Shown here: in pieces, positions 50,322 to 59,346 of the stretch
Position numbering within the stretch: the first letter of the stretch is position 1
Layout of the letters: each line of letters begins with the position of its first letter
From: Oscillibacter valericigenes
GTDB lineage: Bacteria; Bacillota; Clostridia; Oscillospirales; Oscillospiraceae
DNA: 64,000 bases
Assembly (NCBI RefSeq): GCF_021531435.1
Contig: NZ_JAFBIS010000003.1
Location: 62,001-126,000 of the forward strand
Direction of reading: 5' to 3'
Notes under the pieces: model-generated
Databases searched by the model: none
What the model was told of the DNA's origin: nothing
The model's input: only the letters and a program-made list of their open reading frames with translations
Program-made: the position numbers and the translations under genes

Positions 50322-51618
50322 CCACTCGTGTTTTTTTGATCAGATAGTAGATCACCGTCACGATCAATATTTGGCCCGGAACAAATGCAAAATAGTTTCT
50401 GGAAGCATTGATCAACACACAGGTAACCGTACCTAAATACGCCAGGTCTATCCTGCTCTTCAGTTCATTCTCCGCTTTACTGATCACATATCCAACCAGC
50501 CCAAAATAACCGGCGACACCGGCAACGCCTAAATTCAAGTAACTTTCTATCACCTGATTGAATCCATAGCCGGGAAACATTTTACGAATATCCGAAGTGG
50601 CGATTTTGTGGGAAAACGGAACGATCATATTGATGACCGGTTGGATGTAGGACATGCCCCAGAGGGGGCTGATCGTCTTATGGTCGAGGCCTTCGAGAAC
50701 ATATACGGAAGTTCTGATCTGCATTCCCGTCTCGGTGAATACGGAGACGAAGTCCCACTTCGCACTTCCCAGGTTCCCGGCGATGCCAACGGATCGAAGA
50801 AGCGTAATTGACGGAATAACGAAGAAAAGCAAAAACGCGCTCAACAGGATAAGTTTTACATCGATCTTCTTTCCGAGGCTGCCCTGCAGCCCGATGACCG
50901 CCAGCAAAGCGTAAAGAAACTCGCCCTTATTTCCATTGAAAGCAAAAATCAAAACGATAAGCAGCCATAAAAACCATCCGGTCTTTCTTTCACGTATTGT
51001 ACCGGAGGCCGCGAGGTAAATGCTCGATGCGTAGAATACAATCAGTATGTATGCGTAGATGCCGCTTGTGTATGCGGAGCTCCGCATAAACCCCTCATAT
51101 GTGCTCACCAGCCTTGTGCTGCCGAATAGGACATGATAAGCGAAGTACAAGAGCACGATCAAGAATCCCGCAGCAGAGGCGCGAAACATTTTTTGATTCA
51201 TGCCGCCATCTGCGGGGCGATTTTTTTCCGGCCTTTTTACGCGCTTGACCGCCGTCATTCTCTTTGCGGTCTCAAAGCAAATGATTGCAAAGTTGCCTAA
51301 GAGTATCGCTTTCACCAGCATGCTGCTTCTTAAAAACCGCAGCGTGTAATCGTGGTAATTTGAAAGTACTTCACGTCCAAAAATAGTGTATGGAATGACT
51401 AAGCCGAATTGAGTCGCTATTGTATACAGTAACAGCACAGACGAAAGAGACAGCCTGTGATCATAAATCGTATATATGCTGATGAGTATGAGAACAATGG
51501 TCACCGCCGCGATCGCCGCCGCCATCCGAACGTTCATGGATGTCCCAAACAGCAGCGCAAACAAAGCCACGATCCCATCCAGCAAAAACAGGAATGTAAA
51601 TCTATCAATCTTCATCAT
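50302..51618 (-). CDS. O-antigen/capsule polymerase-like membrane protein (Wzy)
   Basis: A 438-residue hydrophobic protein with about 11-12 membrane segments and a periplasmic-type loop (STRLVSTYEGFMRSSAYTSG). Sequence conservation in Wzy is low, so the call rests on topology, length and position among glycosyltransferases with a flippase. It overlaps both neighbours. Confidence 0.72.
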   Translation of the reverse strand: MMKIDRFTFLFLLDGIVALFALLFGTSMNVRMAAAIAAVTIVLILISIYTIYDHRLSLSSVLLLYTIATQFGLVIPYTIFGREVLSNYHDYTLRFLRSSMLVKAILLGNFAIICFETAKRMTAVKRVKRPEKNRPADGGMNQKMFRASAAGFLIVLLYFAYHVLFGSTRLVSTYEGFMRSSAYTSGIYAYILIVFYASSIYLAASGTIRERKTGWFLWLLIVLIFAFNGNKGEFLYALLAVIGLQGSLGKKIDVKLILLSAFLLFFVIPSITLLRSVGIAGNLGSAKWDFVSVFTETGMQIRTSVYVLEGLDHKTISPLWGMSYIQPVINMIVPFSHKIATSDIRKMFPGYGFNQVIESYLNLGVAGVAGYFGLVGYVISKAENELKSRIDLAYLGTVTCVLINASRNYFAFVPGQILIVTVIYYLIKKTRVGGRNEV

Positions 51619-52679
51619 AACGCCTTTACTTCGCTGAAGTATTTATACCAAGATTGACATATTGACTCCAGGGAATGTGTTTCTCTGATCCTGAATGCCA
51701 TATTCTGCATTTCCTCCCGCAGCTCAGCCGGCTGGTTTACAAGATGCAGGATCGCCGTCTTCAGGGCCTCCTTATCGCCAACAGGAACCAGTATCCCATT
51801 CACGCCGTTCCGGATCAACTCCCTCGGTCCGCCGCATGGACAGTCCGTTGAAATGCACGGCAAGCCAAGCGCCATGGCTTCCATAAGTGCGTTGGGCATC
51901 CCCTCAAAATCCGAACACAGCACAAATAGACCCGCCTCGTATATCTCATCAAATACCTTATCCGTAGAGCCCGGAAGGGATACCTTGTCCTGCAGTTTTA
52001 ACGCTGAGATCAATTCATTCAGCCGCTCTCTTTCCGCCCCTTCTCCCCAGATGATCAGTTGATAGTCACAGATGAACGGCTGAAGCTCATAAAAGGCTTC
52101 GATCAGAATTCTCTGGTTTTTCTGTCTACTCAGTCTGCCAACGGAAACGATCGTTTTTTTCCGCTCTCCTGCGTATGGTGCCGTCGGCATCCTTTCCGCG
52201 CTGAACAGAGGATTGGGGATAACGGCCGATCTTCCGGCGACCGAGCCTCCATAGAACGCCTGCGCTTCTTTTGTCTGAAAAACATACGCATCAGCCCATT
52301 TCATAAAGCATCTTGACAAAACTCTTATGATGCTTTTTCCGGCAAAATGAGCGGGATCGTTCCTTTCAGAAACGATGTGCTTTGCATGCGTGATCAGGCA
52401 GGCCGGAACCGTATAAACCGCCATGGGAACCCCCATGCTGAGCACAATATCCGGACGGCACTCGTGGATGACAGAGATCAAACCGAGGATTTTGGAGGTT
52501 CCTTTTTCAATCTGCCTGTATGGAATGGCCGACGTGTCATATTTGTTCCCATCAAAATCCTCAAGTGATACGACCAGGGCGGAATGCTCCTCTGTCTGAT
52601 TCATCCAACTGGCCAAATTGATTGCTACCCGCTGTGTTCCCCCGATACCAGCATTACTTATAACAATCAATACTTTCAT
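51615..52679 (-). CDS. Glycosyltransferase family 4
   Basis: A 354-residue GT-B enzyme: N-terminal ISNAGIGGTQRVAINLASW, and in the C-terminal domain SVGRLSRQKNQRILIEAF and the nucleotide-sugar site EGMPNALMEAMALGLPCIST (EX7E pattern). It is similar to GalNAc/galactosyl-type transferases of capsule loci. It overlaps the polymerase stop (4 bases) and the short fragment gene (26 bases). Confidence 0.9.
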   Translation of the reverse strand: MKVLIVISNAGIGGTQRVAINLASWMNQTEEHSALVVSLEDFDGNKYDTSAIPYRQIEKGTSKILGLISVIHECRPDIVLSMGVPMAVYTVPACLITHAKHIVSERNDPAHFAGKSIIRVLSRCFMKWADAYVFQTKEAQAFYGGSVAGRSAVIPNPLFSAERMPTAPYAGERKKTIVSVGRLSRQKNQRILIEAFYELQPFICDYQLIIWGEGAERERLNELISALKLQDKVSLPGSTDKVFDEIYEAGLFVLCSDFEGMPNALMEAMALGLPCISTDCPCGGPRELIRNGVNGILVPVGDKEALKTAILHLVNQPAELREEMQNMAFRIRETHSLESICQSWYKYFSEVKAL

Positions 52680-52911
52680 TCTTTACCTCGATATTCCTGT
52701 AACTCAGCTGATACCGGCAATGCCCCAGTGAAGAAAGGTGCTTGCCTATATTGATCGTCGAGCCTTTTTGAGCCGACCACTCGTTATTCAGTCTTGCTGT
52801 ACATTCCCCTTTGCAATTCACATTGCATCCCTTTTTTATGCTCAGGCTCAGAAATTTCATTCTATTGCCTATGACGCGAAGCAGAGAAAGCAGCTGATGC
52901 ATCACTCTCAC
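52654..52911 (-). CDS. Fragment of a hexapeptide acyltransferase, probably decayed
   Basis: An 85-residue product from a GTG start overlapping the previous stop (GTGA). Residues 20-62 look like the beginning of a left-handed beta-helix acetyltransferase (KKGCNVNCKGECTARLN, GSTINIGKHLSS), but only one turn is present before an early stop; full relatives exceed 150 residues. It is most likely a truncated gene remnant between two GT4 genes. Confidence 0.5.
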   Translation of the reverse strand: MRVMHQLLSLLRVIGNRMKFLSLSIKKGCNVNCKGECTARLNNEWSAQKGSTINIGKHLSSLGHCRYQLSYRNIEVKNESIDCYK

Positions 52912-54083
52912 ACCTTTCCGGCGTATTCTCTGAAAAATCTTGTTCTTCTCTCAGCCAAAAGATCACGTTGGTAGTTTTTTGCCTCGCGAAAGTTCAACTT
53001 TGCCATCGCTTTAGCCGTTTCCTGATCCCTCATATGGAGCAGGCAAGCGCAGATCTCTTCTATTTCATTCTTCCCGTTGGAAAAGATGCACGCATCGGAT
53101 AACAGCTCAGGTATTCCCGCGGTCCTCGCTCCAATACACGGTATTCCTCTGCTCATAGCCTCTATGACAGAGCGCGGCAGCCCTTCCTGTCTGCTGGGCT
53201 GGGCATAGATGTCGATGGAGTCCAGCCATCCGAATACTTCACTGTGGGGCAGCTGGCCTACGATGTCGACCTGATCCTCAACATCATTGGCTTTCGCTAC
53301 CCGCCTGAGACGATCCCCCGTGCCTCCGCCAATGACAGAATATCTGAACTGCGTGATCCCCTGTTTCTTCAATTTTCCCATGGCTTCAATGACAAACTGC
53401 TGACCTTTATACGGGACATCCAGACCGGCCGCTGTTCCAATGGTCAGTACGCTGTCAGAAGTATAGCTTTCAATTTTCCTTAACCGCCTTTGTAAAACGG
53501 ATTCCTCCATCTCCATGAGCTCAACATTTGAACAGCTGACGCTTTTTCCCCGCGTCGGATACCTGCTCTGGAGGAACCGATTCGTCACATACAAGACAAA
53601 CGGGGCTTTCTTCACCCTTGAGCGCATCATTTGTGCCGCAGCCGGGGCCACGATCTTCCCTTTTACGCTGTAATTCCAGTATGAATCCCAGGGACAGCCA
53701 ACAACTTCTATGAGGTACTGCTTTTTCTGCTTTCGGCATAGATCTACGCCAAGATTTCCGATCACACTTGGCAAACGAATAAAAATCAGGTCTGCTTCGC
53801 TGATCTCTCTGCAAAGTATTTCTTTTGCCGCTTTCGTTCCGGCTATCAATCCTGTTACGGATGAAAGATCAGGGCATTCACAAACAGTTATATTGGGATC
53901 GGACAGCCTGCTCATTCGCTTCGCCGCCTGTGATGCTTCCGTATCGCGCGTGCGGATGACCAGCTTCAGTTTGTCAGCTACCTTAAAATACCTTTCAAAC
54001 ATCCGATCATCGAGAATGCTGTCATAGTAGTTCCCATTCTCATCCTTATACATAGGGCCGTCATAGCAGAACAATGCTTTCAT
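52908..54083 (-). CDS. Glycosyltransferase family 4
   Basis: A 391-residue GT-B protein. It starts MKALFCYDGPMYKDENGNYY at the ATG 54083 (a GTG five codons upstream is the alternative). The C-terminal donor-binding region contains AQPSRQEGLPRSVIEAMSRG and PCIGARTAGIPELL. Acceptor and donor unknown. It is 15 bases from the preceding GT4 gene. Confidence 0.88.
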   Translation of the reverse strand: MKALFCYDGPMYKDENGNYYDSILDDRMFERYFKVADKLKLVIRTRDTEASQAAKRMSRLSDPNITVCECPDLSSVTGLIAGTKAAKEILCREISEADLIFIRLPSVIGNLGVDLCRKQKKQYLIEVVGCPWDSYWNYSVKGKIVAPAAAQMMRSRVKKAPFVLYVTNRFLQSRYPTRGKSVSCSNVELMEMEESVLQRRLRKIESYTSDSVLTIGTAAGLDVPYKGQQFVIEAMGKLKKQGITQFRYSVIGGGTGDRLRRVAKANDVEDQVDIVGQLPHSEVFGWLDSIDIYAQPSRQEGLPRSVIEAMSRGIPCIGARTAGIPELLSDACIFSNGKNEIEEICACLLHMRDQETAKAMAKLNFREAKNYQRDLLAERRTRFFREYAGKV

Positions 54084-54098
54084 GCGCTTTTTCCTCAC

Positions 54099-55235
54099 TC
54101 ATGATTGCTTCAAAAGGGCTTTTCGGTCACGGAGTATATACGCAAACAGCTGCTTTTGTTCAAACATGCCGGCAGCGAATTCCGCGCCTTTTGTCCCCAT
54201 CCGTTTCGCTTCCTCCTGGTTTTCGCAGATACGCTTCATTGCCCTGTGTAATTCTTTGCTGTTCGCCTTCTGAACAACGATCCCAGTCTCATGTTCGACC
54301 ATTGCATCCGTAGGCCCCGGAATATCCGTAATAACCACGGGTAAGCCCATTGCCTCTGCCTCGATGACTCCCATGCCGAAACCTTCACGGTAACTGGGAA
54401 GAAGATAGCAGTCCGCTGCCGAGAGGTATTTCTCGACCTCATCAGTGAACCCGGTAAACACGACCCGGCTGCTGCTCTGCGCTTTCTGATACAATTCCCG
54501 GTTTACCGTCTGATCGACCTCATTCCAGCCGACCATCATCAGCCACGCATCATCAAATTGGGAAAATGCTTCGAACAGTTCGTTTACACCTTTGTCTCTG
54601 GTAATTCTCCCCACAAATATGAACACAAACGCCTCGGCAGGAATGTGGTATTTCCTTCTGATCTCATCACGGAACGGTTCCCTTTTTGTAATATCAAATT
54701 TTTCCAAATTTACTCCCACAGCGCTTCCATTCCAGACCACCGACCCTTGATCGGGGGGATACAGGCCTTCACGGTGAGCGAAATCCAAATTGCTCCTGCT
54801 GTCAGGTTCGATCCAGGTGGACAGCCAGCAGACATATTTCTCCTCCTGTTTGAAGATCCACCTTTTGATCCCTCTGAAGCCAACATAAGCCAATCCCCAC
54901 TGGCAATACAGCCTTACCGGTATCCGCGCTCTTTTGGCCGCCATAGCCGCGTACAGCGACGCATTCGGCGTTGCATACTGAACCAGGTCAAAATGTTCTT
55001 CTCTAAAGAATTTTTCCATCTCCAGCATGGCCTTTATGCCTGACAGGTGAATCCCGCGAGCCATTGGAACAGCGTGATAGTGAAGATAGGGAGGCAGCGA
55101 CTTTCTAAACTCCGGGTCCTCGTCGCAGACAAGCGTAATGTCCCAGTCCGTATGCCCATGGAGATAAACAGCGATCGGGATCACGAATGCCTTCATTGTC
55201 ATCGAGACAGTGGTAACAAAGCACAGCTTCTTCAT
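54099..55235 (-). CDS. Glycosyltransferase family 4
   Basis: A 378-residue GT-B enzyme: start MKKLCFVTTVSMTMKAFVIP, central FVGRITRDKGVNELFEAF and donor site SYREGFGMGVIEAEAMGLPV (EX7E). It resembles PglA-type transferases that add a sugar to undecaprenyl-linked bacillosamine, which would fit the PglC/D/E/F set beside it (inference). The ATG at 55235 is chosen over extended frames because of the canonical N-terminal motif. Confidence 0.88.
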   Translation of the reverse strand: MKKLCFVTTVSMTMKAFVIPIAVYLHGHTDWDITLVCDEDPEFRKSLPPYLHYHAVPMARGIHLSGIKAMLEMEKFFREEHFDLVQYATPNASLYAAMAAKRARIPVRLYCQWGLAYVGFRGIKRWIFKQEEKYVCWLSTWIEPDSRSNLDFAHREGLYPPDQGSVVWNGSAVGVNLEKFDITKREPFRDEIRRKYHIPAEAFVFIFVGRITRDKGVNELFEAFSQFDDAWLMMVGWNEVDQTVNRELYQKAQSSSRVVFTGFTDEVEKYLSAADCYLLPSYREGFGMGVIEAEAMGLPVVITDIPGPTDAMVEHETGIVVQKANSKELHRAMKRICENQEEAKRMGTKGAEFAAGMFEQKQLFAYILRDRKALLKQS

Positions 55236-55248
55236 GTCCTGATCCACA

Positions 55249-55842
55249 TCACTTTCTCTTTTTCGCGGGAACCCCCATATATGTCCCTGCTTCCGCGATG
55301 TTTTGAACGACCACGGCACCGGCGCCGATCATACAGCCGCCGCAGATGCTGATGTTGTTTTTAACAGTGGAACCAGCGCCGATCCAGGTGCTCTTTCCGA
55401 TCCGTACCATGCCGCAAAGGTGGGCACCAACAGCTACGTGCACATAGTCATCCAGTTTGCAGTCATGGTCTACCGATGAACAAGTGTTGATGATGACTCC
55501 GTCCCCAATGGTCGTGCCGGAATTGATGACCGCGCCCGCCATCACAACACAGCCATTGCCAATGGCAACATCTCCGCCGATGACAGCCCGGGGATGAATG
55601 AGCGTTACGCTTTTTTTCAGTCTGCCGGTTATCTTCTCCCGAATCTGGGCATCGCCTATCGCCACAAAAAAATCCGCATCCCCGTCCGCCACATCATCCG
55701 TTTTACCGATGATCCGATACGGATAGGCAGCAGGTGGGTGATCATCCGCAAACACGATCTCATCCCATACGCCCATTTGTTCCGCAATATCCGCGCACAC
55801 TTTCCCATGTCCGCTGGCGCCTATCATAATCAATCGTTTCAA
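55249..55842 (-). CDS. PglD/NeuD-like sugar N-acetyltransferase
   Basis: A 197-residue acetyltransferase: N-terminal Rossmann-like UDP-sugar domain (LIMIGASGHGKVCADIAE) and left-handed beta helix with TIGDGVIINTCSSVDHDC, where the His of VDHD is the catalytic base in PglD. It should acetylate the 4-amino group of UDP-4-amino-sugar. The TTG start at 55842 lies behind GGAGGGGAC and overlaps the sugar-transferase stop. Confidence 0.88.
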   Translation of the reverse strand: MKRLIMIGASGHGKVCADIAEQMGVWDEIVFADDHPPAAYPYRIIGKTDDVADGDADFFVAIGDAQIREKITGRLKKSVTLIHPRAVIGGDVAIGNGCVVMAGAVINSGTTIGDGVIINTCSSVDHDCKLDDYVHVAVGAHLCGMVRIGKSTWIGAGSTVKNNISICGGCMIGAGAVVVQNIAEAGTYMGVPAKKRK

Positions 55843-56507
55843 TACGGTCCCCTCCAATTGCTTGTCATTCCGTCAGGGGTTCCCATAAACTCCTCCATTG
55901 TCGCCGATGTCCGGGAACTGATTCCTTCTTGCTTTATGAAAGCTTTGCCAACAGTCTGAAAAACGATCTTAACATCACCCAAAAAAGTCACATGGTTCAC
56001 ATACCATACATCCATCGCGAACTTATCTTCCCATGAAACATCGTTCCGGCCATGCACCTGCGCATACCCTGATAAGCCCGGTCTGACATCGTGCCGGTGC
56101 TTTTGTTCACTGTTATATCGCGGCAAATATTGGACCAGCAGAGGCCTTGGCCCAACCACACTCATATCGCCTTTCATAATGTTGAACGCTTCAGGCAATT
56201 CATCCAGACTGGTCTTCCGAAGGAACCGGCCATACTTGTTTAACCGCACGTCATCGGGAAGCAGGTTGCCATTTTTGTCCTTCTGATTGCTCATTGACCG
56301 GAATTTGATCAATTTGAATAGTTTCCCATCCTTTCCGGGACGTTCCTGGGTGAAGAACGGATTTCCGCCCATGAAGATCACACCCAGTACCATGAGGATC
56401 AAATACAGCCAACTGAACACAACAACGGCCGCCAATCCGCACAGAAAATCGATAGGCCGTTTCAAATATTTTTCGTATGGTCCATACGGTTTATGACTCA
56501 CATGCAT
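55839..56507 (-). CDS. Undecaprenyl-phosphate sugar-1-phosphate transferase (PglC-like)
   Basis: A 222-residue monotopic phosphoglycosyltransferase: re-entrant membrane helix (about 18-40), FFTQERPGKDGKLFKLIKFR, then LRKTSLDELPEAFNIMKGDM with the catalytic Asp-Glu, and VGPRPLL. It loads the first sugar phosphate on undecaprenyl phosphate, starting repeat-unit synthesis. The short PglC-type form lacks the WcaJ membrane domain. The 56508-56693 gap contains only a 39-codon frame of uncertain meaning. Confidence 0.93.
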   Translation of the reverse strand: MHVSHKPYGPYEKYLKRPIDFLCGLAAVVVFSWLYLILMVLGVIFMGGNPFFTQERPGKDGKLFKLIKFRSMSNQKDKNGNLLPDDVRLNKYGRFLRKTSLDELPEAFNIMKGDMSVVGPRPLLVQYLPRYNSEQKHRHDVRPGLSGYAQVHGRNDVSWEDKFAMDVWYVNHVTFLGDVKIVFQTVGKAFIKQEGISSRTSATMEEFMGTPDGMTSNWRGPY

Positions 56508-56693
56508 CGACCTCTCACGCTTTTATTCTTTCGCGAACCGCAGCAGCAAGCTGAGCGCCCCGGATGCGCCGGAAGCCCTGTCCCCCGGGTAAGGGCCACC
56601 TGTACGCAAGGATCGCTGCGCCATAAAGCATCATGGAGTTTGAAGCGTCCAGCCCGATTTTTTACCCGGTCTCTTTTTCAGGTGAAACAGGTA

Positions 56694-57926
56694 TCACGCA
56701 AAGCAGCCTTTGATGATCTCAATGATCCGGTCCTGCTGTTCCGGCGTCATCTTGTTATCACTGGGCAGGCACAGCCCCCGGCTAAAAATGTCTGCCCCAA
56801 CATCCTCGGCGCCGCCTGCAATACAGGCGTTTGTCCTGGCCCTCATATAGCCCTGTGTGCCGACAAATGGATTCATATGGTACATTGGCTGCATGTGCAT
56901 GGGCTTCCAGACAGGGCGGCCTTCCGCATGATACCTCGCCAGCGTCTCCAAAATCTCCGTGGGACAGCTCTTGCCCGGCTCGCTCACATACAACGCCTCT
57001 GTTTCGCTGCGCACCTGACGGCACATGGCCTCCTCATTGATCAGCAGGCAGCTCAGCCAGAAGTTTGGCTCGGAATGTTCCGCGTCATAGGGATTCATCG
57101 TCACAGGCAGGTCCTGCAAGCCCTCCTGATACCGCATATAGATGGCCTTTTTCTGGGCGATATGCTCCTCCAAATGCGGGTATTGGCCCCGAACCACACC
57201 GGCGATCACGTTGCTCATGCGGTAGTTGTAGCCCAATTCCTCATGCTGGTACCACGGTGCGTTCTCCCGGGCCTGGGTGGACCACTTGCGCGCCTTGTTT
57301 GCCGCATGCAAATCATCCGTCAGCAGCATGCCGCCGGAGGAGCCGGTGATGATCTTATTGCCGTTGAAGCTGATGCAGCTATACTTGCCGAAGGTCCCCG
57401 TCTGAGCGCCCTTATAGGCAGCGCCCAGAGATTCAGCGGCATCCTCCACCATGACTGCCCCATGCTTATCACAGACGGCTCTCAGCTCATCGACTTTCCC
57501 CGGTGTGCCATAGAGGTGCGCAAGGACCACCACCTTTACATCCGGATACAGCTCAAACGCTTTTTCCAGGGCCACGGGGTCCATGTTCCAGGTATCCCGT
57601 TCCGTGTCGATGAACACCGGCACGCCGCCCTCATAGACAACGGGGTTGACCGTGGCGTCAAAGGTCATGTCTGAACAGAACACCTTGTCCCCCGGCTTCA
57701 CACCCGCCAGCTTCACAGCGAGATGCAGGGCCGCCGTGCCTGATGAGAGGGCCACCGCATACTTGCGGCCCACTTTTTCGCAGGTGATCCTCTCGATCTC
57801 ATTGATATTCGCGCCCACGGTGGACATCCAGTTGGTCTCATAGGCTTCGGTCACATATTTCAATTCCTCTCCATGCATGGTAGGTGAGGAAAGCCAAATC
57901 TTCTCTTCAAAAGGTTTCCATTCCAT
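56694..57926 (-). CDS. DegT/DnrJ/EryC1 aminotransferase (PglE-like)
   Basis: A 410-residue PLP sugar aminotransferase. The lysine lies in ISFNGNKIITGSSGG and the cofactor Asp/Gln segment is VEDAAESLGAAYKG. It converts a UDP-4-keto-6-deoxy-amino sugar (product of the PglF-like enzyme at 60084) to the 4-amino sugar acetylated by the PglD-like enzyme. The start MEWKPFEEKIWLSSPTM is typical of PglE. GAAGGAACTG precedes the ATG. Confidence 0.92.
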   Translation of the reverse strand: MEWKPFEEKIWLSSPTMHGEELKYVTEAYETNWMSTVGANINEIERITCEKVGRKYAVALSSGTAALHLAVKLAGVKPGDKVFCSDMTFDATVNPVVYEGGVPVFIDTERDTWNMDPVALEKAFELYPDVKVVVLAHLYGTPGKVDELRAVCDKHGAVMVEDAAESLGAAYKGAQTGTFGKYSCISFNGNKIITGSSGGMLLTDDLHAANKARKWSTQARENAPWYQHEELGYNYRMSNVIAGVVRGQYPHLEEHIAQKKAIYMRYQEGLQDLPVTMNPYDAEHSEPNFWLSCLLINEEAMCRQVRSETEALYVSEPGKSCPTEILETLARYHAEGRPVWKPMHMQPMYHMNPFVGTQGYMRARTNACIAGGAEDVGADIFSRGLCLPSDNKMTPEQQDRIIEIIKGCFA

Positions 57927-58052
57927 CTTCAGTTCCTTCTCTCATCGCTGTAACCGCCGTTTCTGCTTTAAAAAATACTTGCCGGTCCCTATGGACGCGC
58001 CCGGGGCGGACAGCCACAGCCAGCGGCCCAAAACCTGATGTGTGCTGGTTTC

Positions 58053-58784
58053 TCACCGATCCAGCTCGCAGCGGCAGTATCGCATCATCATCGCCGCCAC
58101 CTGCGCGCGGGTCGCCAGACCGTGGGGATCCAGACGGCCGTCGGTCTTGCCCTGAATGATGCCGTTCTCCACGGCCCACTTCATGGCATCCCTGGCGTAG
58201 TCAGAAACATTGGCCGCGTCAGGGAAGTTCAGCCCGGCGCCCGTGACATCCGGACTGCCGGCATAGCGGTACAGCATGGCCGCCAGCTGCTGGCGGGTGA
58301 TGACCTGGTCGGGTCTGTAAGTGCCGTCGCCGTAGCCGGTAACGATCCCGTTATCGCTGGCCCAGGAAACGCCGCCGGCATAATAGGCCTTCTCATTCAC
58401 GTCAGTGAACACATCCTCCGCAGAGGTCTCCGGCTGGCTCTCCAGGCGGTACAGAACAGTTGCCAGCATACTGCGGGTCATGGCACGGTTGGGCGCGAAA
58501 GCGGTCTCATTGACGCCCTGGAACAGGTTGCGGGCAGACGCGAAGGAAACGGCGTCATTGGCCCAATGCCCTTCAGGAACATCCTGAAAGGACTTGCTGT
58601 TATCCACGATCTTCACATTGGCGGAGCCTTCCATCTCCATCTTCAGGCCGTCTTCCGTCACGACGGACTTGGGCACCAGGGTCTCATTGCCCTGCCCGTC
58701 CACAATGACCGCGACCAGACCGGGATCCGGCTTTGCAACAGGCAGATTCACCTTGACGGAACCGCTGCCGACGGGCAGATTCAC
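58053..58784 (-). CDS. SLH-domain C-terminal half of a frameshifted surface protein
   Basis: A frame of about 243 residues whose apparent GTG start at 58784 has no ribosome site. It is the continuation of the N-terminal half at 58781-59344, shifted by one base at a run of four G (58794-58797). It contains three S-layer-homology repeats: FQDVPEGHWANDAV..., FTDVNEKAYYAGGV... and FPDAANVSDYARDA..., each with the TRxQxAAMxxRY-type end, which should anchor the protein to the wall polymer. Confidence 0.75.
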   Translation of the reverse strand: MNLPVGSGSVKVNLPVAKPDPGLVAVIVDGQGNETLVPKSVVTEDGLKMEMEGSANVKIVDNSKSFQDVPEGHWANDAVSFASARNLFQGVNETAFAPNRAMTRSMLATVLYRLESQPETSAEDVFTDVNEKAYYAGGVSWASDNGIVTGYGDGTYRPDQVITRQQLAAMLYRYAGSPDVTGAGLNFPDAANVSDYARDAMKWAVENGIIQGKTDGRLDPHGLATRAQVAAMMMRYCRCELDR

Positions 58785-59344
58785 CGCGACCGTGGGGCGT
58801 TGTCCTGCTCCTTGGCCGCGGAGACTGCCACAGGAATCTGCACCGGCTGATGATTTTCATCAGACTCCGTCACATCCTTCCAGGACACATGCGCCTCCGC
58901 TCTGGTGACTGTGCCGTTCTTGGGATCGGTGGTGGTGACCTTGCTGGCGGTGGTGCCGTTGGCATTGGAGGCGTTCACCGTCTCCCTGGGCGTCACAGTG
59001 CCGTCCTTCCTGATCTCGGTGACGGTCCTGCCCTCGCTCTTCACGCCGTCGGAAGCGACCGTCTTGCTGGTGACCGTCTCCGTCACGGTGCCGGTGGACG
59101 GATTGCGGGTCACGGTGGTGCTGGTGCTCGTGGTGCTCTCCACAGTCGTACCATCGGTCCTGGTTGTGACGGATGTGGCCGCGGACCGGCTGGAGCTGGC
59201 GCTGACGGTCTGCGTAATATTCTCCGCGTCCGGCCCGCTGATGCTGACCTCCAGATAATAGGTCGTCGCCGCCAGGGCGGTCCGCGGAAGAAGCATACAC
59301 AGCATCAGCAGCATTGCAAGGGCTTTTGTGAGCTTTGGTTTCAT
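58781..59344 (-). CDS. N-terminal half of a frameshifted secreted SLH protein
   Basis: A 187-residue product from the ATG at 59344: signal peptide MKPKLTKALAMLLMLCMLLP with cleavage after ALA, then a Thr/Ser-rich beta domain (long runs of Thr, Val and Glu, about 40-160). The frame ends soon after SAAKEQDNAP because one base is missing; restoring it continues as TVAVNLPVGSG into the SLH half. Either a recent pseudogene, an assembly error or a slippery phase-variable site. Confidence 0.75.
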   Translation of the reverse strand: MKPKLTKALAMLLMLCMLLPRTALAATTYYLEVSISGPDAENITQTVSASSSRSAATSVTTRTDGTTVESTTSTSTTVTRNPSTGTVTETVTSKTVASDGVKSEGRTVTEIRKDGTVTPRETVNASNANGTTASKVTTTDPKNGTVTRAEAHVSWKDVTESDENHQPVQIPVAVSAAKEQDNAPRSR

Positions 59345-59346
59345 CT

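Noticed and set aside
56508-56693. A 39-codon minus-strand frame between the PglC-like and PglE-like genes
   Set aside because: There is no ribosome site and no recognisable homology; it may be decayed sequence, but this cannot be shown.
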